Below are positions 17,153 to 27,048 of a stretch of 64,000 nt of DNA, piece after piece (position 1 is the first letter of the stretch; every line of letters begins with the position of its first letter). Source of the DNA: Fidelibacterota bacterium. GTDB lineage: Bacteria > Fidelibacterota > Marinisomatia > Marinisomatales > UBA1611. The DNA is taken from contig JADHUI010000002.1 of assembly GCA_016784605.1 (NCBI GenBank), positions 1-64,000 on the forward strand, in the 5' to 3' direction. The translations under genes were made by a program, and so were the position numbers. The notes below the pieces were generated by a model, which was not told where the DNA came from, ran no database searches, and saw only the letters and a program-made list of their open reading frames with translations.

Positions 17153-20100
17153 TTATTGGATGTATTTAACTAATCCACCAAATTCGGGATCAATTTGGAA
17201 ACCCATCTTATAAAAGAATTTTTCATGGAAAAACCCAACGGTTGCATGAGTAATTCCACGGGCATTTAGACGATTAAAACATTCATCCATTAATTTGTGA
17301 CTTAAATTATTTTTTTGGAATGCTTTTTTAATCACGACCCATTCAATATGCACATGTTTAGACGATATATTTTTCCAAAAGACCCCACCGGCTAATTGGT
17401 TTTGTTTATCAAATATGAGTAAAAATTCATGATTAGCCTGGAAGAGTGCATTCAAATCTGCTTCCATTAAAGCAGAATGGAATTTGGCGATTTCTTTCGG
17501 TTTAAACGGAGGGCGAACGCGGTACAACTGATGATTCGAATCTTCTACTTGTACCACAAGATCTAATTTTTCCGTTTCACCCATCTCTAAGGATACAAGT
17601 TGAATATAATCTCCAGATTCAAGGTTTTTAAAGAGCATTTTTGCAAGGAAAAATTCTTCATCTTCTGTCAGTTTAATTTCATTTTTAATATATTGGATGC
17701 GTTGGGCAATGGACATGGGGTCCATTTTTTTATTACGAAGATTTTGTATGATTTCCTTAAAGGCTTCTATTAATTCTTTGGAAGAGTGTTTAAAACAAGA
17801 CATCATAAAAAAGCGCACACGTGTTTCGGGATAATCATCCATGAGCGTATCTAAATGATAATCTTGGTACAATTCTTCCAAAATAGAAGAACGCGCGCTT
17901 CGAGTTGCATCTGTATTAAGTTCAAGCCAACGCTCGTATCGAAGCGATGCAAAAACCACTGGTTTTGTTAAAACACCCATTTCTTTGGTTTCTGTAATAA
18001 ATTGTTGAATTCGATCTGCTGTACAATCCAATTCTTCAAAAGATTTTCGTATAGATTTTTTGTCCAAAGTACGAATTAGTTTTTCAAGCATGGGAATTCC
18101 TTGATTTACGGTAGCAACCCGTAGAGTACATGTGAATATAATTTCCCAATCAGCCATTCTTTTTAATCCGGGAAATTGATTTTCAGTTTCTAAGATAAAT
18201 TGATGAAAGAGTGTTAAATATAGAGTGGCGATTGAATCAACAGGCTCACGATCGGAAATAGATATTAATCGACGTCCGCGAGAATAATCGTGTTCAGGAA
18301 TGATTAAATTGCGTGGCGATGGATTTTTAATATTCAAAGTATAATTGGATCGACCCCAAAATTCTAAATACGTATAAATACCATTCCACATAAAATGGAG
18401 CCAACGCATTTGCCATCGATCTTCCGTACGCCTATTATGAATTTCATTTCGATTTCTTTCTAAATACTGAAATAACGTTTCACCTGGAATATATTCTTCG
18501 GTATAAACGTCAAATCCCGGCCAATATCCGCCAAAATCTTCAACAAGTTTATCATCTTTATATGCGGGCCCCATGAGAATCAACCATCGTGTTTCGTCTT
18601 CTAAAAAGGACCGATCCAATTGTTCATTCACGTTCATGACAAAATTATGAATCCCCAATGTTCGGGTTCGAACTAAAATTCTGAAAACACTTTTTCCATG
18701 CCGCGATCCTAAGTGTGTGACCCAAATTCCTTTTATGGGTATATCATCCAATTGAATCAAACAATGATTTGAAAAGATAAATAAAGCTTCTCGTAATAAT
18801 GTTGTTCCCATAAAAGCATGTAAAATATGTTCTTTATGTTTTTGGCGAACATTTTCATCAAAATCCAATACGTGTTCCCAAGAATATTCATGTCCCGTAT
18901 CTCGATCCACGGACAAGGTAGAAACAGGCCCTAGCCACGACCTAAAACCTTTGATTAAGGCAAAGTGTGACTTTTGAGCGGTAGATCGGATTTGGTTGGG
19001 TACTTTGGCGATTTGCCACCAGGATAATTCTGCCCTAGCCCAAGAAAATCCAGTTGGATGATGAATACCAAAATCAGAAACCATTAGCAATAATGTTTGG
19101 AGAAAACCGAGTCCAATAGAATCTAAATCATTCAGCTGACTTCGATAATGATTTAAAGAATGAATAATACTTTTATAATGGGGTTCCTTCATCCGTTTGG
19201 ATTGAATTGAAAATCCTGTAAAAGCATCTTGTTTTCGGAAGGCATAAAAGGCATCTTTCAATAATTCAAAAAACATATCACCCGATAATAATGGGAGAAG
19301 AACTTCAATCAACTCAATTTTAAAACGGGGGTTTGGATGTTTAAAAAATTGGATACATGTTTCTCGGATTAGTTGTTTCCATTGAGCATTTGACTGATCA
19401 ATTAATTCTCGTAATGGCTTGAAACATGTTTTATCCCCATGAATGTAGGCTTGAATCAAATAGTGGAATTCTTTTAATTGTGTCAATCCTTTGTCTAACG
19501 CATTATGCGGATATTCATTGTGCTCAAATAAAGATTGATTCGCAATAATGTGGATCCCTTGATAATGATCAAATTCTCTCAGTCTAAATAATAAATCACC
19601 ACAAAAGGAGACAAATGATTCATTTCCCAACCATAAGTGTGGACTTTTGATTATAGGTTGAAAATCAAAAAAGGAATCTTCAATTTCATAGCAATAATCC
19701 CCAATTTGAATACGATTCTCTTTCCAAAAAAAAGGTAAATCACCCTGTGTGGATTGAGTGGTAAGAAATTTTCCATCCCATGATATCGTAGTTCTGGGAA
19801 TGCCTAATTCGCGCAAAAACCAAACCGGTATCCTGATTTCATTATTTCCATGATACAGTTTAATATAATTTTTTTGATACATGGGTGAAATGATATCACC
19901 AAAGTTCTCGATTACTTTTTTTCGATTGAATGAATTTTTATTTGTTAACTCTCCTAGCTCTTTACTGAAATCTCTTTGAATTACAGCAAAATTAACAATG
20001 CGTTCAAAAGACGAAAGGAAACTGTTTACAGATAATATTAACGAACTAAAATATTGACGAATTTCATCTTGAGAAGCCTGCTCAAATTTAAAAATTGTAT

Positions 20101-21733
20101 TGGTTGTATCAGGGAAAATGAGAACGGTGTTGAATTCACGCCCATCGCCAACCAAAAATATTGATTTTATTGATTCAAAATCTTGGAACAAGTTTTCAAT
20201 TTTTTGGGGCGCAATCGTTTGCCCTCGACTGTTTTTATAAATATCTTTTTTTCGATCGACAATGAAATAATGTCCATTCCTTTCTTCAAAAATATCACCC
20301 GTATGAAACCAACCGCTTTTTAGTAAGGGTGTTTCATTTTCCCCGTAGTATCCAATAGATATATATTCACCACGCAAGAGAAGTTCATGATCCTCAGCTA
20401 ATTTCATTTCGATGCCTGGTAATGGTTTTCCAACAGAGTCCGGCGCATAATCGTTTGGAGGCGTCATGGATATACCGCCTGATGCTTCTGTCATTCCATA
20501 GCCACTCATTAAATGAATGCCGCGATTTTGGAAAAATGTGAAAATATCTGGGTCCAAATATCCAGCTCCAGCAAGACCCCATTTTAAATGTCCACCTGTG
20601 ATTTCTTTTAATAATTCTTGAATAGCTCCATCATCCAAATCACTCGCAGTCCTTTTGGATTCAATCATGTCATACATTTGAACCCATCTTTTTGGAATAC
20701 TGATAAAAACAGATGGTTTTGCAAGTCTAAATCCCTGGAGAATAGAATTAAATGCAGGCGATTCTGAAAATGTATAAGTGGCGCCCCAATAAATAGATCC
20801 CATTAATTCAAAAAAACGCCCAAATGTATGAAATAATGGTAAATAGCATAAAAACACATCTGTATTCCCAACATCAGGAAGAGCCAACGCTCGGGCAAAC
20901 CGTTTTGAAACCATATTAACGTGAGAAAAAGAAATCCCTTTCGGATAATCCGTTGTGCCAGACGTATATAATACTGTCACTGGATCATCAACGTTAATAT
21001 CATCAAATTGATCATAGGTGCGAATGGGTTCTGAACTATGGACTAAATCCAGAAATGATTCCCAATGGTATTTCGTTTGTATGAATTGATCTTTTTCAGA
21101 TATTGCAATAATATTAACAGATGAATGGTCTTGGTAAATGGCATTCCATTTTTGAGCAGCACTTTCACTGCTAATGAATAAATGTGTAATACCAGAATGA
21201 TTTAGCGTATAAGATAAATGGTTTTGAGTCAAATTTATTGGGAGAGGAACAACCGTTGTATGTGAAATAATGCACGCAAGATCCACAAGGGTAGTTTTAA
21301 CTTGATTTGGCGAGAAAATCCCTACAACAATTGGCTCCTGGGAAAGTGCCTGAATGGATTCACTTATATGGCAGATTTGGCTCCAAACTTGGGAATAAGA
21401 AAGAGAATGTAGTTCATCTTTTTCAATAAACTGTAATAAAGGTTTATTCCCATATTTTAATACCCTTTGGAGAAATAATTTCCCAAAATGAAACTGGCTT
21501 TTTCGAATCAGCTTAACGAGAAGTTTTAGCCATTGATCGCGAATAGTTTCCTCGGAAAAATGATTGGCAATCGTTGAATGATGGCATTGATCCAAGAAAT
21601 CATAAATATCCGAAGAAGAAACATCTTTATTTATGAGATCATTTGCCAAATCAATCAGATGCGAATTATTTTGACCCTTAATATTTGATTGGTTGAATAA
21701 TTTCGAAATTCGGTCTTTCATGAGTAATTCCAT
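17153..21733 (-). CDS. Giant fusion: acyl-adenylate synthetase + unknown kinase-like region + GNAT acetyltransferase
   Basis: Single ORF of 1526 residues. Residues about 80-610 form an ANL-family AMP-binding synthetase of long-chain acyl-CoA ligase type: P-loop LYTSGTTDYPKG (about 255), GYGMTEASGG (about 411), WFHTGD (about 475) and DRKKDIYKNSRGQTIAPQ (about 493). Residues about 620-1400 have no clear family. The segment 930-1200 has short motifs vaguely like a phosphotransferase/ATP-grasp or kinase fold (ILMGPAYKDD, PSPRNLIIP, ISISDREP). Residues about 1410-1526 form a GNAT N-acetyltransferase fold. No membrane segments are evident. The adenylating domain may activate an acid for an attached activity; this is inference. 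It stands alone, divergent from the HD-GYP gene. Confidence 0.88.
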   Translation of the reverse strand: MELLMKDRISKLFNQSNIKGQNNSHLIDLANDLINKDVSSSDIYDFLDQCHHSTIANHFSEETIRDQWLKLLVKLIRKSQFHFGKLFLQRVLKYGNKPLLQFIEKDELHSLSYSQVWSQICHISESIQALSQEPIVVGIFSPNQVKTTLVDLACIISHTTVVPLPINLTQNHLSYTLNHSGITHLFISSESAAQKWNAIYQDHSSVNIIAISEKDQFIQTKYHWESFLDLVHSSEPIRTYDQFDDINVDDPVTVLYTSGTTDYPKGISFSHVNMVSKRFARALALPDVGNTDVFLCYLPLFHTFGRFFELMGSIYWGATYTFSESPAFNSILQGFRLAKPSVFISIPKRWVQMYDMIESKRTASDLDDGAIQELLKEITGGHLKWGLAGAGYLDPDIFTFFQNRGIHLMSGYGMTEASGGISMTPPNDYAPDSVGKPLPGIEMKLAEDHELLLRGEYISIGYYGENETPLLKSGWFHTGDIFEERNGHYFIVDRKKDIYKNSRGQTIAPQKIENLFQDFESIKSIFLVGDGREFNTVLIFPDTTNTIFKFEQASQDEIRQYFSSLILSVNSFLSSFERIVNFAVIQRDFSKELGELTNKNSFNRKKVIENFGDIISPMYQKNYIKLYHGNNEIRIPVWFLRELGIPRTTISWDGKFLTTQSTQGDLPFFWKENRIQIGDYCYEIEDSFFDFQPIIKSPHLWLGNESFVSFCGDLLFRLREFDHYQGIHIIANQSLFEHNEYPHNALDKGLTQLKEFHYLIQAYIHGDKTCFKPLRELIDQSNAQWKQLIRETCIQFFKHPNPRFKIELIEVLLPLLSGDMFFELLKDAFYAFRKQDAFTGFSIQSKRMKEPHYKSIIHSLNHYRSQLNDLDSIGLGFLQTLLLMVSDFGIHHPTGFSWARAELSWWQIAKVPNQIRSTAQKSHFALIKGFRSWLGPVSTLSVDRDTGHEYSWEHVLDFDENVRQKHKEHILHAFMGTTLLREALFIFSNHCLIQLDDIPIKGIWVTHLGSRHGKSVFRILVRTRTLGIHNFVMNVNEQLDRSFLEDETRWLILMGPAYKDDKLVEDFGGYWPGFDVYTEEYIPGETLFQYLERNRNEIHNRRTEDRWQMRWLHFMWNGIYTYLEFWGRSNYTLNIKNPSPRNLIIPEHDYSRGRRLISISDREPVDSIATLYLTLFHQFILETENQFPGLKRMADWEIIFTCTLRVATVNQGIPMLEKLIRTLDKKSIRKSFEELDCTADRIQQFITETKEMGVLTKPVVFASLRYERWLELNTDATRSARSSILEELYQDYHLDTLMDDYPETRVRFFMMSCFKHSSKELIEAFKEIIQNLRNKKMDPMSIAQRIQYIKNEIKLTEDEEFFLAKMLFKNLESGDYIQLVSLEMGETEKLDLVVQVEDSNHQLYRVRPPFKPKEIAKFHSALMEADLNALFQANHEFLLIFDKQNQLAGGVFWKNISSKHVHIEWVVIKKAFQKNNLSHKLMDECFNRLNARGITHATVGFFHEKFFYKMGFQIDPEFGGLVKYIQ

Positions 21734-21913
21734 CTAATAAAGTTAGATAAAAGTAGTCTCCATTCTCAATGAAACATGAAGGATATACAAAACAAATATT
21801 ATTGTAGAAATATCTGACTTAAAAAAATGCAATTGTCCCATCAATGAACTATACTAAATTTCTACCTGATACATACCATATGAATCAACTGAAAACCATT
21901 AATAATTGTAAAT

Positions 21914-23542
21914 ATGTCTGAGATCAATCAACTCAAGCAACGAATTTCCCATTTACAGGGAAGAATTGCCCATTTAAATGAAATCGGGGTTGCTCTATCT
22001 TCTGAAAAGAATACGGATAAACTTTTTGAAATGATTCTAGATGCAGGACAAAAAATTACAAATGCCGACGGTCGCACTCTTTACATGAAGAATAAAGATG
22101 GTAATTTAGATTTTAAAATATTATTAAATGAATCTATGAAAACACATGTAGGAGGTACATCAGGTGTTGAAATACCTTTCTATCCGGTCAAATTATGGCT
22201 TGACGAACATACACCCAATCATAGTAATGTTTCCGCCTATGTGGCATTAACAGGAAAAACGGTCCACATTGACGATGCTTATAAAGAAGAAGGATTTGAT
22301 TTCTCAGGAACAAAAGGATTTGATCAGAAAACTGGATTTCACTCAAAATCATTTTTAACTGTTCCATTGAAAAATCATGAAGATGATATTATTGGCGTCA
22401 TGCAACTTATCAATGCCAGAGATAAAGATGGGAATGTCATTACCTTTTCAGACGAAATGCAGGATCAGGTTGAATCCATCGCTTCTCAAGGGGCTGTTGC
22501 TTTAACAAATAAAAAACTTGTGGAAGAATTAAAAACTTTATTTGAAGCATTTATTAAATTGATTGCTGTCGCCATTGATAAAAAATCACCTTATACAGGC
22601 GGACATTGTGAAAGAGTTCCAATTATTACAATGATGCTTGCTGACGCTGTAGAAAAAACAGATTACGGGAAGTATAAAGATTTTTCTATGAATGACGATG
22701 AACGATATGAATTATATATAGCTGCTTGGTTGCACGATTGTGGAAAAGTTGCCACACCGCCACATGTTGTGGATAAAGGAACAAAACTTGAAACGATTTA
22801 TGATCGAATTGGTCTCATCAATACACGGTTTGAAGTTTTACGCAGAGACGCGAAGATTGCTTATTTAGAAGAAAGAGCCGGATTGCATGAGGCTTCTCAA
22901 GACATTGTAGAAAAGATTGAAACGGATTATCAAACTCGATTAAAACAAATTGATGAGGATCAAGCTTTCCTTCAACATGTAAACCATGGTGGCGAATTCA
23001 TGGAAAAAGATCTTCAAGATAGAGTTGTGAATATTTCAAAATATCCCTATACCATTAACGGGGTTGAAAAACCTTTCCTTAGTAAGGAAGAAGTCGAAAA
23101 TTTAAATATTCCAAAGGGAACACTTACGGACGAGGAACGCACCATTATAAATGATCATATTGTCATTACGATTGATATGCTTGAAAAATTACCTTATCCA
23201 AAACAATTGAAAAATGTACCAGAATTCGCTGGTGGACATCATGAGAAAATGGATGGAACAGGTTATCCAAAAGGGCTAAAAGGGGATCAAATGTCTCCCC
23301 AAGCTAAAATGATGGCCATTGCAGATATTTATGAAGCATTAACGGCAGCGGATCGTCCATATAAAGATGGGAAAAAAATATCTCAAGCCATGCGCATCAT
23401 GGGGTATATGAAAAATGATTACCATATCGATCCTGATTTATTTGAAATTTTCGTTAAAGAGGGTATCTATAAAAAATATGCAGGGGATTATGTAGATAAT
23501 ATTCAAATAGATCTGGTTGAAGAAGATTTGATTATTTCCTAA
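21914..23542 (+). CDS. GAF-HD-GYP cyclic-di-GMP phosphodiesterase
   Basis: Cytoplasmic regulator of 542 residues. A short N-terminal coiled coil (about 1-30) precedes a GAF sensor domain (about 30-200). An HD-GYP domain follows, with GGHCERVPII (about 229), the HD pair in WLHDCGKVATP (about 274) and the GYP motif HHEKMDGTGYPKGL (about 442). The roughly 165 residues between HD and GYP are longer than usual because of a charged helical insert (IAYLEERAGLHEASQDIVEK). Such enzymes hydrolyse c-di-GMP to pGpG or GMP. The gene is followed without a gap by an 88-residue acidic protein and then a transporter, suggesting an operon. Confidence 0.92.
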   Translation: MSEINQLKQRISHLQGRIAHLNEIGVALSSEKNTDKLFEMILDAGQKITNADGRTLYMKNKDGNLDFKILLNESMKTHVGGTSGVEIPFYPVKLWLDEHTPNHSNVSAYVALTGKTVHIDDAYKEEGFDFSGTKGFDQKTGFHSKSFLTVPLKNHEDDIIGVMQLINARDKDGNVITFSDEMQDQVESIASQGAVALTNKKLVEELKTLFEAFIKLIAVAIDKKSPYTGGHCERVPIITMMLADAVEKTDYGKYKDFSMNDDERYELYIAAWLHDCGKVATPPHVVDKGTKLETIYDRIGLINTRFEVLRRDAKIAYLEERAGLHEASQDIVEKIETDYQTRLKQIDEDQAFLQHVNHGGEFMEKDLQDRVVNISKYPYTINGVEKPFLSKEEVENLNIPKGTLTDEERTIINDHIVITIDMLEKLPYPKQLKNVPEFAGGHHEKMDGTGYPKGLKGDQMSPQAKMMAIADIYEALTAADRPYKDGKKISQAMRIMGYMKNDYHIDPDLFEIFVKEGIYKKYAGDYVDNIQIDLVEEDLIIS

Positions 23543-23809
23543 ATGAAAAAGAAATCTATCATTTCAATGTCTCGGAATGAGTTAAAGGTATACATTGAAG
23601 AAATCCAAAATGAAATACAAATCCAACTGTCAGAAGGAAAAAATATAGATGATTTTCTCGATACAACCGATTTATTGGATGAATTTGAAACAATCCTTCT
23701 AGATGAAGAATTCAGTATATTTGTCATTACCATTTTACATAATATTCAAAAAGAAGGGGTTATGAATTCTATCCTGGATGCGATAGGATTGTCACTCAAT
23801 AAATTATGA
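23543..23809 (+). CDS. Hypothetical acidic protein (88 aa)
   Basis: The ATG directly follows the HD-GYP stop codon (TAAATG), and the 3' end overlaps the transporter start, so it is embedded in the operon. The product is small, soluble, helical and acidic in the middle (EEIQNEIQIQLSEGKNIDDF, LLDEFETILLDEEF), with a hydrophobic C-terminal part. No family is recognised. It could be a partner of the phosphodiesterase or of the transporter, which is inference from position alone. Confidence 0.72.
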   Translation: MKKKSIISMSRNELKVYIEEIQNEIQIQLSEGKNIDDFLDTTDLLDEFETILLDEEFSIFVITILHNIQKEGVMNSILDAIGLSLNKL

Positions 23810-25608
23810 CACTTGAAATAGGCATTGTATTATTTTTGCTTGTGGGGACGTTTACTTTATTCGTCACCGAAGTATTCCAAATTGAAGTCACAGCTTTATT
23901 GACTTTATCGGCAATACTTATATTGGGGTATATTTCACCCATTGAAGCCATTGAAGGGTTTTCTAACCCAGCTGTGATTGTTATTGGCTGTTTATTTATA
24001 TTAAGTCATGCATTACAGAAATCGGGAGTGTTGGAATATTTTGTTGTAAAAATAAATAAATTGGTTTCTCGATCTCTCTCACTTGGGTTGACCGTCTATC
24101 TTCTCTCTATCGCTTTAGCCTCAGCTGTTGTCAATAATACAGCCATTGTTGCTATTTTTATGCCTGTAACAATTCGAATCGCCGGGCGATATAAATTGAG
24201 TCCATCAAAAGTACTTATTCCTTTGAGTTATGCCGCCATTTTCGGTGGCACACTCACATTAGTGGGTACATCAACAAATTTATTGGTAAATGCAATCTAT
24301 ACAGCTTCAGGGAATCATGAACCAATGGGTATGTTTGAATTCGCCAAATTTGGTTGGATAAACCTTGTTGTTGGCCTTGCATATTTAGCATGGATTGCCC
24401 CCAAATTACTCCCATCTAGAACAGTAACATCAAGCTTAACAAAAAATTACCATTTAGGTGGATATTTAACTGAAATGATGGTTGTTGAAGGGTCTCCCAT
24501 GATTGGAAAAACTTGTCTCCAACGGGGAATAAATCAAAACTATGATGTGATGGTTTTGGATATTCAAAGAGATAAGCGATTGATTACAACTAATATTAGA
24601 GATACAGAACTTCAGGCAGGTGATATTCTTTTTGTAAGAGGATCGTTAGATGACTTTTTACGTATGAAAGAAGTGGAAAATATCAATTTATTAACGGATG
24701 AAAAGTTGACTCAGAACGAACTTGAACAAGATGATAATATATTGATTGAATGTATTTTAACCGACCGCTCAGATCTCGTTGGCAGAAGTTTAATGGAATT
24801 GAATTTCCGCAGAAAGTTTGGGACTTTTGTTCTCGCCATTCGCCGAGAAGGTTCTTTAATTAGAAAAAAAATAGCTCATCTGGTTTTACGATCATTTGAT
24901 GCATTATTGGTATATGGACCCAAAGATAAAATTCATGAAATGGGGAAGAAAGGTGATTTTATTGTTTTAGAAGAATACGATACTTCTCTTCTGAAAAAGA
25001 AAAATTGGTGGGTTGCAACGGCGGTAATATTATTGGTTGTATCTTTAGCCGCACTCGGTATGGTGCCCATTCTTAAAGGCGCCATTTTGGGCGTTGTCTT
25101 TTTATTTGCTTTTAGAATTATAACTCCAAATGAAGCTTATCAAGCAATTCATTGGCAAGTGATCGTCATGATTGCCGCACTCATTCCATTGGGAAAAGTA
25201 ATTCAAACAACAGGAACGGCCGATTGGATTGGGAATTCCATTATTTCATTTGTCCACAATGTTCCAAGTGATTATCAGCCAGTATTGTTGCTTGCATTAG
25301 TATATTTAATTACAGTTATTTTAACAGAAGTTTCATCCAATGCAGCTACTGCCATAATCATGGCGCCAATTGCTATAGCCATAACGACCCAATTAGGTTT
25401 GGATGCTAGACCCTATATTTTTGCCGTATCCTTTGCGGCTTCCGCATCGTTTATTACACCGATTGGATATCAAACCAATTTGATGGTGTATGGTCCTGGA
25501 GGGTATAAGTTTTCTGACTATTTGCGAGTAGGCTTTCCGTTAGCCATAACATTTTGGATTTTGGCTACATGGATCATTCCAAAAATATGGCCACTTACTT
25601 CATTGTAA
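23806..25608 (+). CDS. DASS/SLC13-family anion transporter with internal TrkA-C (RCK_C) domains
   Basis: Membrane transporter of 600 residues. Two halves of about five helices each carry the family's SNT-like signatures (AVVNNTAIVAIFMPV with TLVGTSTNLLV in the first half, EVSSNAATAIIMAPI in the second). Between them lie two cytoplasmic RCK_C/TrkA-C domains (about residues 215-300 and 310-390). This architecture is typical of bacterial sulfate/dicarboxylate-type Na+ symporters of the SAC1/SLT kind. Substrate is not determinable from sequence. It overlaps the small upstream gene by 4 nt (ATGA), so it is co-translated with the HD-GYP operon. Confidence 0.9.
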   Translation: MTLEIGIVLFLLVGTFTLFVTEVFQIEVTALLTLSAILILGYISPIEAIEGFSNPAVIVIGCLFILSHALQKSGVLEYFVVKINKLVSRSLSLGLTVYLLSIALASAVVNNTAIVAIFMPVTIRIAGRYKLSPSKVLIPLSYAAIFGGTLTLVGTSTNLLVNAIYTASGNHEPMGMFEFAKFGWINLVVGLAYLAWIAPKLLPSRTVTSSLTKNYHLGGYLTEMMVVEGSPMIGKTCLQRGINQNYDVMVLDIQRDKRLITTNIRDTELQAGDILFVRGSLDDFLRMKEVENINLLTDEKLTQNELEQDDNILIECILTDRSDLVGRSLMELNFRRKFGTFVLAIRREGSLIRKKIAHLVLRSFDALLVYGPKDKIHEMGKKGDFIVLEEYDTSLLKKKNWWVATAVILLVVSLAALGMVPILKGAILGVVFLFAFRIITPNEAYQAIHWQVIVMIAALIPLGKVIQTTGTADWIGNSIISFVHNVPSDYQPVLLLALVYLITVILTEVSSNAATAIIMAPIAIAITTQLGLDARPYIFAVSFAASASFITPIGYQTNLMVYGPGGYKFSDYLRVGFPLAITFWILATWIIPKIWPLTSL

Positions 25609-25642
25609 TTAATGTGTAACCTTATTGTGAAAATATGATCTA

Positions 25643-26239
25643 ATGGTTAATCAATTGGACGAAAAAACATTGATTGAAAACGCTGTAAATGGCGATCAAA
25701 GTGCCATGGCAACGTTAGTAGATTCTCATTCTGCTCGTATTTATAGTTTAGCGATTAAATTGCTTCAAAACGAAGAAGATGCCGAAGATGTTCTACAAGA
25801 AACTTTTATTATTATGTTGAAAAAATTAAACACTTTCTCGGGAAAATCGAGCTTATACACATGGCTCTATCGAATTGCAACTAATCTTGCATTGGGTAAA
25901 CTAAGAAGTAAGCAAATTGTTAATCCAAATGAAGATATAAATAATTTGAGTGAATCAAGTTATTTAGGAAAAGATATTCGTAAATGGGTGAATCCTGTAG
26001 AAAAAGATCAAGATCAATCCATAATGAAGTCGTGTTTGGAAAAAGCCATTTCAAAGTTGCCAGATTCCTATAGGTCAGTCTTTATTATGAGAGATGTGGA
26101 AAAAAATTCTACGAGGCAAACGGCAGAAATATTGGGTCTTTCGGAAGCAAATGTAAAAGTCAGATTAATGAGAGCCCGACTTTATATGAGAGATAGATTA
26201 GCTGAAAATATGAAATGTGTGGAGGTGATAACAACCTAA
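25643..26239 (+). CDS. ECF-type RNA polymerase sigma factor
   Basis: Protein of 198 residues with sigma-70 region 2 (SHSARIYSLAIKLLQNEEDAEDVLQETFIIMLKKL, including the DAEDVLQE core) and region 4 (LPDSYRSVFIMRDVEKNSTRQTAEILGLSEANVKVRLMRAR). It lacks regions 1 and 3, as group 4 sigma factors do. The next gene, overlapping by TAATG, encodes a small protein with a HxxxCxxC zinc motif like ECF anti-sigma factors. A redox or sulfur-related cluster follows in the same operon, suggesting it controls that cluster. Confidence 0.93.
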   Translation: MVNQLDEKTLIENAVNGDQSAMATLVDSHSARIYSLAIKLLQNEEDAEDVLQETFIIMLKKLNTFSGKSSLYTWLYRIATNLALGKLRSKQIVNPNEDINNLSESSYLGKDIRKWVNPVEKDQDQSIMKSCLEKAISKLPDSYRSVFIMRDVEKNSTRQTAEILGLSEANVKVRLMRARLYMRDRLAENMKCVEVITT

Positions 26240-26490
26240 TGAATGCACATAATCACAATCATAATGATTCCATCATAGATCTTGTTCAGAAACACTTAGG
26301 GAGAGATCTAGGCGCCAAAGCAAAAGGCGAATTGAAACATCATATTGAAGAATGTCCAGATTGTAAAGTGTATGTTGATAGTGTTGAAGAAACAGTCAAA
26401 TTATATAAAAGCATCGATAGTGCCACAGATATTCCATCGGGTGTATCTGAGCGACTATTTAAAGTACTCCATTTAAAAAAGGATTCATAA
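26239..26490 (+). CDS. Putative zinc-finger anti-sigma factor
   Basis: Protein of 83 residues from the ATG overlapping the sigma stop codon; the track's upstream start at 26215 lies inside the sigma gene. It has a His-rich N-terminus (MNAHNHNHND) and a HxxxCxxC motif in LKHHIEECPDCKVYVDS, as in zf-HC2/ZAS anti-sigma domains. There is no membrane segment, so it would be a soluble anti-sigma factor, possibly redox sensitive through its Cys pair. Its pairing with the ECF sigma supports this; direct evidence is lacking. Confidence 0.78.
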   Translation: MNAHNHNHNDSIIDLVQKHLGRDLGAKAKGELKHHIEECPDCKVYVDSVEETVKLYKSIDSATDIPSGVSERLFKVLHLKKDS

Positions 26491-26855
26491 TGGCTAAACA
26501 TATTTTAATTCCATCGGAATATTCTGATCCATCACAAGTAGGAGGAAGCCATTTTGGTCGCGCAAAATGGTATGTGCTATTAAATAAAAAAGGAGAAGTC
26601 GATTTGGCGATTCCTGGAGGACCTGATACAGGTCACGGGTTAATCTTTAAACATTTAAAAGATAATTTACCTGAAGCGGTACTTATTTCTGGAGCAGGTA
26701 CGCATGCATTTAAAGTAATGGAAAAATGGGGCGTGCCTCCCAGTCATTATCCTCAAGGCGTATCCATGAAGGATGCAACTATTGCCTATTTTGATAAAAA
26801 ATTATTACCCTTCAATGAGGACGAAGCACATGCTTGCAAAACACACGTACATTGA
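26490..26855 (+). CDS. NifX/NifB-type (dinitrogenase Fe-Mo cofactor domain-like) small protein
   Basis: Protein of 121 residues, fold-similar to the NifX/VnfX/MTH1175 domain. Visible parts are HILIPSEYSDPSQVGGSHFGRA, a central strand-helix with GHGLIFKHLKDNLPEAVLISGAG, and THAFKVMEKWGV. The family binds Fe-S or Fe-Mo clusters, but outside nitrogen fixers its members have undefined roles. There are no other nif genes here. The C-terminus is His/Cys containing (DEAHACKTHVH), a possible metal site. It overlaps its upstream neighbour by TAATG and the next gene by 26 nt. Confidence 0.72.
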   Translation: MAKHILIPSEYSDPSQVGGSHFGRAKWYVLLNKKGEVDLAIPGGPDTGHGLIFKHLKDNLPEAVLISGAGTHAFKVMEKWGVPPSHYPQGVSMKDATIAYFDKKLLPFNEDEAHACKTHVH

Positions 26856-27048
26856 AGATTTAGTTCGTGATTATCCTGAGGTTGTTCGACCATTAGCGGA
26901 AAAAGGATTAATTTGTATTGCCTGTGGGGAGCCAGTTTGGGGTACATTAGGTGAATTGGCAGAGAGTAAAAGTATTTCAAATATTGATACGATTATAGAA
27001 GAATTGAATTTAATTATTTCACAAAAAAGAGAGGGAATCACTTCATGA
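26830..27048 (+). CDS. DUF1858 family small protein
   Basis: Protein of 72 residues from the ATG at 26830, which follows GAGGACG at suitable spacing; the track start at 26773 lies deep in the preceding gene. The sequence TYIEDLVRDYPEVVRPLAEKGLICIACGEPVWGTL is the DUF1858 pattern (a helical domain with a CxxC-like loop, often next to hybrid-cluster or sulfur-redox proteins). It probably binds a ligand or metal through its Cys residues. Function is not known. The gene overlaps the rhodanese gene by 4 nt. Confidence 0.75.
   Translation: MLAKHTYIEDLVRDYPEVVRPLAEKGLICIACGEPVWGTLGELAESKSISNIDTIIEELNLIISQKREGITS

Noticed and set aside
26490-26855. Nitrogen fixation gene assignment for the NifX-like protein
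   Set aside because: No nifHDK, nifB or molybdate transport genes are present. The domain is common outside nitrogen fixers, so only the fold is called.
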